Shown here: positions 26,868 through 35,990 of the stretch, in pieces
Layout of the letters: each line of letters opens with the position of its first letter
Numbering within the stretch: the stretch's first letter is position 1
Made by a program: the position numbers and the translations under genes
From: Bradyrhizobium sp. WBAH42
GTDB lineage: Bacteria; Pseudomonadota; Alphaproteobacteria; Rhizobiales; Xanthobacteraceae
Reading direction: 5' to 3'
NCBI RefSeq assembly: GCF_024585265.1
Contig: NZ_CP036533.1
Span: 4,225,001-4,289,000 of the forward strand
Length of the DNA: 64,000 bases
The notes under the pieces: generated by a model
The model's database searches: none
Seen by the model: only the letters and a program-made list of their open reading frames with translations
What the model was told of the DNA's origin: nothing

Positions 26868-27857
26868 ATGACAGATCGACCAATCCTCTTTGCTGGACGG
26901 AATGGTCAGCTGGCAATGTGCCTTCGTGATCTTGCCACAGTGCGCGGCTTGCCTGCGGTGGCTCTCGGGCGCCCAGAACTCGATCTAGAGAACCGGGAAG
27001 GGATCGACAAGCTCATTGCGTCGATCGGGCCGTCTGCAATCATCAACACGGCCGCCTATACGGCGGTAGATCAGGCCGAATCTGAAGCAGCGAGGGCCTT
27101 CAGCATCAATCGTGATGGCGCGGCCGCGCTGGCGGATGTCGCGTGGCAACTGAACATTCCGCTCATCCATCTGTCGACCGACTATGTCTTCGACGGTGCG
27201 AAACCGGATGCGTACGACGAAAGCGACATTCCAGCGCCGTTGAACGTCTACGGCGCTTCCAAGCTTGCCGGGGAGGCTGCTGTATTGGCAGCGCACCCGC
27301 TCGCGACCGTGATCAGATGCTCCTGGCTTTACAGTCCCTATGGCAGCAACTTCGTCCGAACGATGCTGCGGCTATGCGAGACGCAGCAGGTCGTAAGGGT
27401 TGTCAGTGACCAGCATGGTAACCCGACTTACGCGTTCGACCTTGCAGACGCCGTCCTCCGGATCGCACAACGGTCAGTAACGGACGATCGCAGGGCCACG
27501 GCCGGCATCTTTCATCTCGGTGGCCAAGGCGAGGCAAGCTGGCACGATTTTGCGCAGGCAATCTTCCACGAGTGTTCCCGTCGCGGTGCCCGGATTCGGG
27601 CGCTCGAGGCGATCACGACCGAGCAATTTCCGACCGCTGCGCGTCGACCTCGGAACTCGCGCCTTGACTCATCCAAGGCCGAACGCGTGTTCGGGATTCG
27701 CTTGGCGCCTTGGCGCCATTCACTTCAAGCTTGTCTGGACCAGCTGGTCGGAGAAGGAGAAACCGATGCTGAAGGGAATCGTGCTGGCTGGCGGCAGCGG
27801 AACGCGCCTCTATCCGATCACGCGCGTGGTCAGCAAGCAGTTGCTCCCGATCTATGA
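26868..27857 (+). CDS. rfbD: dTDP-4-dehydrorhamnose reductase
   Basis: 329 residues. RmlD features are the N-terminal FAGRNGQL cofactor loop, [12 protein letters not shown], the [10 protein letters not shown] site, YGASKLAGE with catalytic Tyr/Lys, and the [14 protein letters not shown] segment. It reduces to dTDP-L-rhamnose. GAGGTG precedes the ATG, 7 bases after rfbB. The frame runs about 30 codons into rfbA, giving a C-terminus longer than usual (family about 290-300), with a tail of no family likeness. Confidence 0.93.
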   Translation: MTDRPILFAGRNGQLAMCLRDLATVRGLPAVALGRPELDLENREGIDKLIASIGPSAIINTAAYTAVDQAESEAARAFSINRDGAAALADVAWQLNIPLIHLSTDYVFDGAKPDAYDESDIPAPLNVYGASKLAGEAAVLAAHPLATVIRCSWLYSPYGSNFVRTMLRLCETQQVVRVVSDQHGNPTYAFDLADAVLRIAQRSVTDDRRATAGIFHLGGQGEASWHDFAQAIFHECSRRGARIRALEAITTEQFPTAARRPRNSRLDSSKAERVFGIRLAPWRHSLQACLDQLVGEGETDAEGNRAGWRQRNAPLSDHARGQQAVAPDL

Positions 27858-28653
27858 CAAGCCGATGATCTACTATCCGCTGTCGACGTTGATGTTGGCA
27901 GGGATCCGCGAAATTCTGATCATCACCACGCCTTCAGACCGGTGTCAGTTCGAGCGATTGCTGGGCGACGGCAGCCAATGGGGTATCCGGCTCAGCTACG
28001 CGGAACAAACCCGACCCGCCGGTCTCGCGGACGCGTTCATTGTCGGTGCCGACTTCATCGGAAACGATCGCGTAGCGATGGTGCTTGGAGACAATATTTT
28101 CTTCGGCGACGGCCTGAGCGAATTGCTTGCCAGGGCAGCAGGTCGCGAAGAAGGCGCAACGGTTTTTGCCTATCACGTGCGAGACCCAGAACGATATGGC
28201 GTGGTCGCGTTTGATGAAGCGGACCGCCCGGTGTCGATCGAGGAGAAGCCCAAACGGCCGGCTTCGAACTGGGCGATCACGGGGCTGTATTTTTTCGACA
28301 ACCGCGTCGTTCGCTACGCTCGCCGCGTCGAGCCATCGGCGCGCGGCGAGCTCGAGATTACCGATCTTCAGATGCGTTACCTTTCGGCCAATGCGCTCCA
28401 CGTTGAACGCATGGGGCGGGGATTTGCGTGGCTGGATACCGGCACGGTCGAATCTCTCATCGATGCAGGGACGTTCGTGCAGACCTTGGAAAAGCGACAG
28501 GGAATGAAGATTGCCTGCCTCGAGGAGGTCGCGTTCAGGCTCGGCTTCATCAATCGCGATCAACTTCTTGCGCTGGCGCAACCGCTGGAGAAGAGCGGCT
28601 ACGGCAAATATCTCAGCGAAATCATGCGACTGCCGCAATTCGTCCCGCGCTAG
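27766..28653 (+). CDS. rfbA: Glucose-1-phosphate thymidylyltransferase
   Basis: 295 residues. The nucleotidyltransferase signature [14 protein letters not shown] is at the N-terminus, then [26 protein letters not shown] with the metal Asp, and [20 protein letters not shown]. It makes dTDP-glucose, the first step of the rhamnose pathway. The start lies 92 bases inside rfbD, behind AAGGAGA, so the overlap is well supported. Confidence 0.95.
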   Translation: MLKGIVLAGGSGTRLYPITRVVSKQLLPIYDKPMIYYPLSTLMLAGIREILIITTPSDRCQFERLLGDGSQWGIRLSYAEQTRPAGLADAFIVGADFIGNDRVAMVLGDNIFFGDGLSELLARAAGREEGATVFAYHVRDPERYGVVAFDEADRPVSIEEKPKRPASNWAITGLYFFDNRVVRYARRVEPSARGELEITDLQMRYLSANALHVERMGRGFAWLDTGTVESLIDAGTFVQTLEKRQGMKIACLEEVAFRLGFINRDQLLALAQPLEKSGYGKYLSEIMRLPQFVPR

Positions 28654-28758
28654 CGCCACTCAGTCGATATTCGAAACCGAGTTAAATTATGTGTATTGAA
28701 TTGACCGCAGTTTAAAAGGCAATTAAAATATAGAGAGGCGATTATTTATTTAATCGGT
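28654..28758. promoter_or_regulatory. AT-rich region before the giant secreted-protein gene
   Basis: The segment 28680-28758 is AT-rich, with GTTAAATTATG, CAATTAAAATATAG and ATTTAAT (28748-28754) ending a few bases before the start codon. A GAGAGG at about 28732 is too far from the ATG for a normal ribosome site, so initiation at 28759 is weakly supported. Confidence 0.45.
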
Positions 28759-31700
28759 ATGGTCATGCTGGTTCAAAAGGCGAACGCCTTCGGCCGGGGA
28801 ACTCGGTACGTTTGGGGGGAGGATATTCCAGCCCTTTGGCCGGAATCGCCGTTCGTGAGCGCTTTCGCGGGTTTCGACGCACTTGGCCTCTGGGCTCCGC
28901 GGCTCGTTGATCGGCCAGTAAGCGGATCATTCACTCCCGGGGGGGGCGCCTCGTTCTTCGAACAGACGTTTCGGACCGACTCGGGTGATCCGTCGGGCTT
29001 GCGCGGCGCTATGCCCGCTCTCTTCGCCGCACCTTCCCGGTCGCGGTTGTCTGCGCTTCTGTCTTCGACGTCTTTGACGAGCGGTCATAATGGCCTGACG
29101 CCAACGTTCTCATCTGTGGCGAACGAAGCGGCGCAGAAATCTCAATCGGTTTCCACTCCTGGCGCCACTCACTGGGTCCATCCGACTGACGGAGCCTGGA
29201 ATGTCGCAACGAATTGGAGCGCCGGGCTTCCGGGGATCATCGATGCCGCGTTCCTCGATGCAGCAGGAACGTATGTCGTCACGAGCTCGGCCGGTGTCGA
29301 CATTGGGAGCCTGGTCCTCGATGCAGGTGCGACGCTTTCGTTGGGGGCCGGCTCGCCGTTTGTCGTCGAAGGCGATGTGCTGAACAATGGGACAGTCGAG
29401 GTTGGAGCGTTCCTTGGCAATCGCATTACGACCGGGGAGTTTAGGGGTGACGTCAGCGGTACTGGATCTTTCGAGATTGCAGACAAGGCGATCCTGGAGA
29501 TCGGAGGGTCGGTTTCCGGCCAGTTCCTGAATGGATCGTTCTCCGGCATAACCGTGTCGTTCGAAACGGGAACTGGTACGCTTGTCCTCGATCAGTCGGC
29601 CAACTTCGCCGGGTTGATCACAGCTTCATCGCCGGGAGCAGCGCTTTCGCCGGGGAATCTAGTCGACCTGAGGGATCTGCCCTTCACATCGTCGATGTCG
29701 GCGACCGTCTCCTACGATAGTAGCTCGAATATCAGCACGGTGGATTTCAGCAACGGTGCGGCCAATGTCACCTTGCTGTTCTCAGGGATGGACTTGAACT
29801 GGAATTTCAAGAGCGATGGGCTGGGCGGCACCATCGTCTCCGATCCTCCGACGAATCCCACCGTATTGGAAAACCAGAAGCCAGGCACGCCGAGAAGTGT
29901 TTGGGAGATCCAGCCGGGCGACAATTCGACTCTGACCCAGGGGTTTGCGACAGCAATCAGCACCAATGTCGGGGGGACGGTCCAATTCAAGATCAACAAC
30001 CTGACCGGAAATCCGAATTATCGCGTCGATGTTTACCGGCTGGGCTATTACGGTGGCAATGGTGCCAGACTGGTTACGAGCCTGCAGCATCAGGCTGCAG
30101 CCGCGGTCGTCCAACCCGCTCCCTTAAGGGACGCGTCGACCGGTCTCGTAGATGCAGGCAACTGGAGTGTAACCGATTCCTGGAGCGTGCCAACCGATGC
30201 CGCCTCGGGCGTCTACATCGCCAACGTCATCAACGGTACCGAGATTTTCCAGATTCCATTCATCATAAGGAACGATGCTTCGCACAGCGACATCGTCCTG
30301 CAGACAAGTGATCAGGATTGGCAAGCCTACAACGGTTGGGGAGGGGCCAACCTGTATTTCGGGAACGGCCCCGGCATCAATGGATCGGCCTACGCGGTCA
30401 GTTACAATCGCCCCCTCGTGACGCGCGACGGCACCGGAACCTTCTCCGAGGGGGGAGATTCCCCCTTCACGGCTGAGATCGCGGCCATCTATTGGCTCGA
30501 GCAGAACGGGTACGATGTCTCTTACATTTCTGGGATAGATGCTGCGACAAACGGCTCGTTATTGCTCAATCACAAAGTCTTCATGGACGCGGGGCATGAC
30601 GAGTATTGGACCGAAGCTCAGCGCGCCAACGTAGAGGCCGCAGCGCACGCCGGCGTGAACCTTGCGTTTCTCACAGCCAACGAGATCTTTTGGAAAACGA
30701 GGTTAGCGCCCAGCATCGATGGCAGCGCGACACCCAATCGCACGCTCATTAGCTACAAGGATACGCACGCAAATGCGCTGATTGATCCGTCAGGACAGGC
30801 GACCGGAAACTTTTCCGACCCGCGGTTCGGGGCTCCTCTTCCCTCGAATCAGCTGACCGGCACATTGTTCGCGGTCAACGCGTTTCGGTACGATACGATC
30901 ACGATACCGTACCCGATGACCCAATTGCGCTTCTGGCGCAATACGGCCGTCGCGCAAACCCCAGCCGGGCAGACTGCCTCGCTCGTACCTGGCTTATTGG
31001 GCGTTGAGTGGGACATCGCGCCGGACAATGGATTCCGTCCAGCCGGGTTGGTCAGTGTCTCGTCTTCCACAATCAATGTGGACGGGAAGTATCTGCTTGA
31101 CTACGGCAACACTTTCGGAGCGGGCACGGCGACCCACAATCTCGTGCTGCATCGTGATCCTGTCAGTGGTGCACTGATCTTCTCGGCCGGTTCTATCAAC
31201 TGGCCATGGGCGCTTGCTAGCGACCACGACGGACCGGCGACGCCTGTTGATCCGAACGTTCAGCAGGCGATGGTTAATCTTTTCGCCGACATGGGGGTTC
31301 AGCCGGCGACGCTGCAGGCGAGCTTGACTGCCGCAATCCGGTCGACAGACGCTGCGGCGCCGAACTCCAGCATCACCAATCTTTCTGCCGCCACTGTTGT
31401 CGAGGGGCAGTCGATCACGGTGACGGGGACGGCCAGCGACGCGGGTGGAAAGATTGCCGGCGTCGAAATTTCCACGGATGGTGGAACAACCTGGCACCCA
31501 ACCAACAGCAATGTTGGCGCGACGAACGTGACGTGGTCATATACGTTCGTCACAGGCGCGCAGGGGACATATGGTCTCAAGACCAGGGCGGTCGACGACA
31601 GCTTGAACCTGGAAACACCTGGTGCGGGCACGACCTACACGGTCACGCCATCTTCCAACCTGACACTCTTCAGTCCGACTGATACGCCTGCGGTGATCTC

Positions 31701-34700
31701 AAACAGCGATTCCGGAGCAGTCGAGGTCGGCGTCAAATTCATCCCCGCTGTGTCGGGCAAGATCACCGGCATACGTTTCTACAAGGCGTCTGATAATACC
31801 GGAACTCACATCGGTGACCTCTGGACCACCAACGGGACGCTGCTTGGGAGCGCCACGTTTAGCAACGAAACAGCGAGCGGCTGGCAGCAGGTTGATTTCG
31901 CGACTCCTGTCAATGTGCAGGCGGGCGTCACGTATGTCGCTTCCTATCACACGAACACTGGCCACTATTCGTCGACCGACTACTACTTCATCGACTACGA
32001 CGGCCTGACGAAAGGTGCGCTCACCGTACCTGGTAGCAGCCTCAACGGCGTCTACGCCTATGGGAGTAGCCCCGTCTTCCCCAGCAACGTTTCCTATGTC
32101 AAGGCCGCGAATTACTGGGTCGACGTCGTTTTCAGCGATTCAGGCCTGACGTCGCCGCAAGCTCACGAAGACAGCGGCTTTACAGTCAGCCAAAATGGCG
32201 TGCTGAACATTCCGGCATCGACGCTGCTTGCGAACGACACCAACCCGTCCGGGCTCGCTTTCTCCATTACCAGTGTCGGTAACCCGGCCAACGGAAGCGT
32301 AAGCTACAATTCACAGAACCAGACGGTGACCTTTACTCCCAGCGCCGGTTATGCCGGGGCGGCCAGCTTTACCTACACGATCACGGACACGAGTGGCCAA
32401 AGCGGGTCCGGCCAGGTCTCGCTCAAGGTCAACTATCCGGCCTCTGCACAGAGCCTGTTCGGCACCAATGATGCACCGAGCGCGCCTAATTCCGGCGACA
32501 CCAGTCCTATCGAGGTTGGCGTCAAGTTCACCGCATCCGTGAGCGGAACGATAACCGGCCTGCGATTTTACAAGGGATCGTTGAATACCGGTCCCCATAT
32601 TGCGAATCTATGGAGCTCGACCGGAGCCCTGCTTGCGACTGCCACGTTCACCAACGAGACAGCCAGCGGCTGGCAACAGGTCAGTTTTTCCAATCCCGTC
32701 GCCATCACGGCAGGGGCAACCTACGTCGCCTCCTATCACACCAACGGCAACTATTCCGGCACTCAGAACTACTTCGTCACATCGCTTGCCAATGGCCAGT
32801 TGACGGCTCCGGCTGGCGCCAACGGAGTCTACAGCTACGGATCCGGAAGCGCGTTCCCGACCAACACGTACAAATCCTCCAATTACTGGGTCGATGTCGT
32901 CTTCAACGGCTCCTCCTCGACCAGCGTGCCGCAAGCCAACGCCGACGGCGGCTTCACGGTTAGCCAAAATGGTGTGCTGAACATCCAGGCATCAGCGCTG
33001 CTGGCGAACGATACCAACCCGTCCGGGCTGGCTTTCTCGCTTACCAGTGTCGGCAATCCAGCCAATGGAAGCGTAAGCTACAATTCGCAGAACCAGACTG
33101 TGACCTTTACCCCCACCGCTGGCTATGCCGGGGCGGCGAGCTTCACCTACACGATCACGGACACGAGCGGCCAGAGCGGGTCCGGCCAGGTCTCGCTCAA
33201 GGTCAACTATCCGGTCTCCGCACAGAGCCTGTTCGGTACCACTGATGCGCCAAGCGTCCCCAACTCCGGCGATACCAGCCCGGTCGAAGTCGGGGTCAAG
33301 TTCACCGCATCGGTGAATGGGACAATAACCGGCCTGCGGTTCTACAAGGGATCATTGAATACGGGTCCCCATATCGCCGATCTCTGGAGCTCGACCGGAA
33401 CCCTGCTTGCAACTGCCACGTTCACGAACGAGACAGCCAGCGGCTGGCAGCAGGTCAACTTCTCCAATCCCGTCGCCACCACGGCAGGCGCCACCTATGT
33501 CGCGTCCTACCACACCAATGGCAATTATTCCGGTACCCAGAACTATTTTGCGACGTCGCTTACCAACGGTCAGTTGACGGCTCCGGCTGGCAGCAACGGA
33601 GTCTATGCCTACGGATCCGGAAGCACGTTCCCGACGAATACATTCAAATCCTCCAACTACTGGGTCGATGTCGTCTTCAACGGCTCCGCCGCCAGCAACA
33701 ATACCCCGCCAACCGCCGTTGCTGACAGCGCGGACGCCATCGAAAAGGGTGGCATGAACAACAGCACTGGCGGTTCGCCCGCGACCGGCAACGTGCTGGC
33801 CAACGACACCGATCCCGATTCTGGGGATACCAAGACCGTCACTGCATTCAGCTTTGGCACGACCAGTGGGACGTTCCAGACGCCTCTCGCGGGCGCGCAC
33901 GGCACGCTCTTGCTCACTGCCTCGGGTGCTTTCACCTATACGGTGAACGAGAACGATCAGGCCGTGCAGGCCTTGCGGCAGTCGACCAATACGCTGACCG
34001 ATGTCTTCAGCTATACGATGCGGGACGCCGTGGGCGCCGCCTCATCGGCCACGCTTACTGTCACCATTCATGGTGCCAACGACGCGCCGGTACTGGCGAT
34101 CCAGACTAGCAACCAGGCCGTGACCGTTGGTTCGGCGTTTTCGCTAACGTTACCCGCCGGCACCTTTACCGATGTCGATGCCGGGGACTCGCTCACCTAC
34201 AGCGCAACCGCTGGCAGTTCAGGGCTTCCGGGCTGGCTCACGTTCACTCCATCGACCCGAACCTTTACCGGCACGCCGACGTCCGCGGACGTTGGCACGA
34301 TCAGCGTCACGGTGTCCGCTGCCGATCTCGGCAACCTCACGAGCAGCGAGACATTCAATATCGCAGTTTCGGCGGTTCCTTCGACCGTGAGTCTATTCTC
34401 GAGCACCGATACTCCGGCGATCCGATCGGGGTCGGACACTTCCCAAGTCAACCTCGGGATGCAATTCACGTCGTCCGTCGCAGGCACGATTACCGGCATC
34501 AAATACTACAAGAGCGCGAATGACCCCGGAACCCATACGGGCTCGTTGTGGAGCAGTACCGGCGCGCTACTGGCGACCGCGACTTTCACCAACGAGAGCA
34601 GCAGTGGTTGGCAGACAGTCACGTTCAGCAATCCGGTGTCCATCACAGCCGGCACCACCTACGTCGCAAGCTATCACAGCAACGGCCACTACGCCTCCAC

Positions 34701-35658
34701 CACCAGCTACTTCACTGCCGCTCGCACCAATGGGCCGCTCACGGCTCCCGCGAACGTCAACGGCCTTTATACCTATGGAACGAGCAATCTGTTCCCAACC
34801 AGTACCTATAACGCGACCAATTACTGGGTTGACGTCGTGTTCAACAGCTCCAGCGGCGGCCCCAACCGGTCACCCGTCGCCGCGAACGACAGCGGCTTCG
34901 ACGCCACGCAGAACGTGCCCTTCGGGATTCCGGCCTCGGCACTGCTCGCCAACGATACCGATCCGGACGGCAATACGCTTACGATCACGGGCGCGAGCGG
35001 CGGTGTGAACGGCGTCGCCAGCTACAACGCCCAAAGTAACAGTGTGGTCTTCACACCGACGACCGGCTACACGGGGCCGGCGTCGTTCAACTACAGCATC
35101 TCCGACGGCCAAGGTGGCTCCGCCAGCGCATCCGTCGCCCTCGATGTGAATGCTGCGTCTTCAACGGCTGTGCGCCTGTTTAGCGCAAGTCAGGAGCCTA
35201 GCATTGTGGCGGCCAATGATCCTAAGTCTGTGGAGCTGGGCGTCAAATTCCAGACGTCGACCCCGGGCGATATCATCGGCGTTCGCTTCTACAAGGGGCC
35301 AACCAACACGGGCACTCACGTTGCAGATCTCTGGAGCAGCACCGGGACTTTGCTGGCAACTGCGGTCTTTACCAACGAGACGGCCGACGGCTGGCAGCAG
35401 GTCAATTTCGCCACGCCCGTGACGATCATGCCGGGAACCACCTATGTCGCCTCCTATCACACCGCCGGGAACTACGCGGCCGATCCAGGCCTGCTCGCCA
35501 ATGCAATTACCAACGGACCTCTGACGGCCCCATCCTCGGGCTCGATCGGCGGCAACGGTGTGTTTGCGTACGGGACAGATAGCCTATTCCCGACCAACAC
35601 CTACAACTCAACGAGCTATGGCGTTGATGTTGTTTTCAGGCCTCAGCTAGCAGCATAG
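28759..35658 (+). CDS. Giant repeat protein with dimethylformamidase-like domain and five DUF4082 domains, probable type I secretion substrate
   Basis: 2299 residues without a Sec signal. In order: a short unique N-terminus; a beta-rich segment opening HWVHPTDGAWNVATNWSAG (about 134-340); a domain like the N,N-dimethylformamidase beta subunit (about 368-850; YRLGYYGGNGARLV, MDAGHDEYWTEAQR); an Ig-like domain (about 868-960); then DUF4082 domains at about 968, 1229, 1488, 1876 and 2136. Cadherin-like linkers (SYNSQNQTVTFTP) separate some of them, with a VCBS-type (about 1648-1776) and a dystroglycan-type cadherin domain (about 1777-1873) in between. No RTX nonapeptides are seen. The exporter genes lie directly downstream. 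Probably a surface or matrix carbohydrate-binding or adhesive protein. Confidence 0.85.
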   Translation: MVMLVQKANAFGRGTRYVWGEDIPALWPESPFVSAFAGFDALGLWAPRLVDRPVSGSFTPGGGASFFEQTFRTDSGDPSGLRGAMPALFAAPSRSRLSALLSSTSLTSGHNGLTPTFSSVANEAAQKSQSVSTPGATHWVHPTDGAWNVATNWSAGLPGIIDAAFLDAAGTYVVTSSAGVDIGSLVLDAGATLSLGAGSPFVVEGDVLNNGTVEVGAFLGNRITTGEFRGDVSGTGSFEIADKAILEIGGSVSGQFLNGSFSGITVSFETGTGTLVLDQSANFAGLITASSPGAALSPGNLVDLRDLPFTSSMSATVSYDSSSNISTVDFSNGAANVTLLFSGMDLNWNFKSDGLGGTIVSDPPTNPTVLENQKPGTPRSVWEIQPGDNSTLTQGFATAISTNVGGTVQFKINNLTGNPNYRVDVYRLGYYGGNGARLVTSLQHQAAAAVVQPAPLRDASTGLVDAGNWSVTDSWSVPTDAASGVYIANVINGTEIFQIPFIIRNDASHSDIVLQTSDQDWQAYNGWGGANLYFGNGPGINGSAYAVSYNRPLVTRDGTGTFSEGGDSPFTAEIAAIYWLEQNGYDVSYISGIDAATNGSLLLNHKVFMDAGHDEYWTEAQRANVEAAAHAGVNLAFLTANEIFWKTRLAPSIDGSATPNRTLISYKDTHANALIDPSGQATGNFSDPRFGAPLPSNQLTGTLFAVNAFRYDTITIPYPMTQLRFWRNTAVAQTPAGQTASLVPGLLGVEWDIAPDNGFRPAGLVSVSSSTINVDGKYLLDYGNTFGAGTATHNLVLHRDPVSGALIFSAGSINWPWALASDHDGPATPVDPNVQQAMVNLFADMGVQPATLQASLTAAIRSTDAAAPNSSITNLSAATVVEGQSITVTGTASDAGGKIAGVEISTDGGTTWHPTNSNVGATNVTWSYTFVTGAQGTYGLKTRAVDDSLNLETPGAGTTYTVTPSSNLTLFSPTDTPAVISNSDSGAVEVGVKFIPAVSGKITGIRFYKASDNTGTHIGDLWTTNGTLLGSATFSNETASGWQQVDFATPVNVQAGVTYVASYHTNTGHYSSTDYYFIDYDGLTKGALTVPGSSLNGVYAYGSSPVFPSNVSYVKAANYWVDVVFSDSGLTSPQAHEDSGFTVSQNGVLNIPASTLLANDTNPSGLAFSITSVGNPANGSVSYNSQNQTVTFTPSAGYAGAASFTYTITDTSGQSGSGQVSLKVNYPASAQSLFGTNDAPSAPNSGDTSPIEVGVKFTASVSGTITGLRFYKGSLNTGPHIANLWSSTGALLATATFTNETASGWQQVSFSNPVAITAGATYVASYHTNGNYSGTQNYFVTSLANGQLTAPAGANGVYSYGSGSAFPTNTYKSSNYWVDVVFNGSSSTSVPQANADGGFTVSQNGVLNIQASALLANDTNPSGLAFSLTSVGNPANGSVSYNSQNQTVTFTPTAGYAGAASFTYTITDTSGQSGSGQVSLKVNYPVSAQSLFGTTDAPSVPNSGDTSPVEVGVKFTASVNGTITGLRFYKGSLNTGPHIADLWSSTGTLLATATFTNETASGWQQVNFSNPVATTAGATYVASYHTNGNYSGTQNYFATSLTNGQLTAPAGSNGVYAYGSGSTFPTNTFKSSNYWVDVVFNGSAASNNTPPTAVADSADAIEKGGMNNSTGGSPATGNVLANDTDPDSGDTKTVTAFSFGTTSGTFQTPLAGAHGTLLLTASGAFTYTVNENDQAVQALRQSTNTLTDVFSYTMRDAVGAASSATLTVTIHGANDAPVLAIQTSNQAVTVGSAFSLTLPAGTFTDVDAGDSLTYSATAGSSGLPGWLTFTPSTRTFTGTPTSADVGTISVTVSAADLGNLTSSETFNIAVSAVPSTVSLFSSTDTPAIRSGSDTSQVNLGMQFTSSVAGTITGIKYYKSANDPGTHTGSLWSSTGALLATATFTNESSSGWQTVTFSNPVSITAGTTYVASYHSNGHYASTTSYFTAARTNGPLTAPANVNGLYTYGTSNLFPTSTYNATNYWVDVVFNSSSGGPNRSPVAANDSGFDATQNVPFGIPASALLANDTDPDGNTLTITGASGGVNGVASYNAQSNSVVFTPTTGYTGPASFNYSISDGQGGSASASVALDVNAASSTAVRLFSASQEPSIVAANDPKSVELGVKFQTSTPGDIIGVRFYKGPTNTGTHVADLWSSTGTLLATAVFTNETADGWQQVNFATPVTIMPGTTYVASYHTAGNYAADPGLLANAITNGPLTAPSSGSIGGNGVFAYGTDSLFPTNTYNSTSYGVDVVFRPQLAA
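32157..33690 (+). repeat. 774-base tandem duplication inside the giant gene
   Basis: Two near-identical copies, 32157-32930 and 32931 to about 33690, each a cadherin-like linker plus one DUF4082 domain (258 residues). Matching marks such as GCCAAAATGG lie at 32189 and 32963, exactly 774 bases apart. The copies differ by scattered, mostly conservative changes. The other three DUF4082 domains are much more diverged. Confidence 0.9.
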
Positions 35659-35669
35659 GAGACGTAAAG

Positions 35670-35990
35670 ATGCACGCCGAACTTTATACCGATGGAATCG
35701 AAGAAATTACCGTCAGCGGAACCATCGTCCGCATCGATCTGGTCAGTCTTTCACCGACAGAGCGTGACGCCAACAACGCCCCGAAGCGCGTATTTTCTCA
35801 GCGGCTGATCTTTTCGGTCGAAGCTTTCGCCAATTCGGTCGACGTGATGCAGAAGGCGCTTCAGGGCCTGGTTGATGCGGGCGTGGTCCGGCGGAACCAG
35901 CCAGCTGGATCGCAAAACGGTGCGTCGGGAGTACGTGATGCGCTGGCGCCCAACACACGGTCTCTGAATGTCTCTTCGAATTTCCGCTGA
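35670..35990 (+). CDS. Small hypothetical protein of the type I secretion unit
   Basis: 106 residues, no signal peptide. The N-terminal 75 residues look folded (LYTDGIEEITVSGTIVRIDLVSL, then SQRLIFSVEAFANSVDVM); the tail is Gly/Asn/Ser-rich. AGGAGAC lies before the ATG, 11 bases after the giant gene. Its last 23 bases overlap the ABC exporter start. I recognise no family. Its place between substrate and exporter suggests a role in secretion, for example as a chaperone. Confidence 0.7.
   Translation: MHAELYTDGIEEITVSGTIVRIDLVSLSPTERDANNAPKRVFSQRLIFSVEAFANSVDVMQKALQGLVDAGVVRRNQPAGSQNGASGVRDALAPNTRSLNVSSNFR

Noticed and set aside
28759..35658. RTX toxin
   Set aside because: I found no GGxGxDxxx nonapeptides in the chain; repeats are DUF4082 and cadherin-like.
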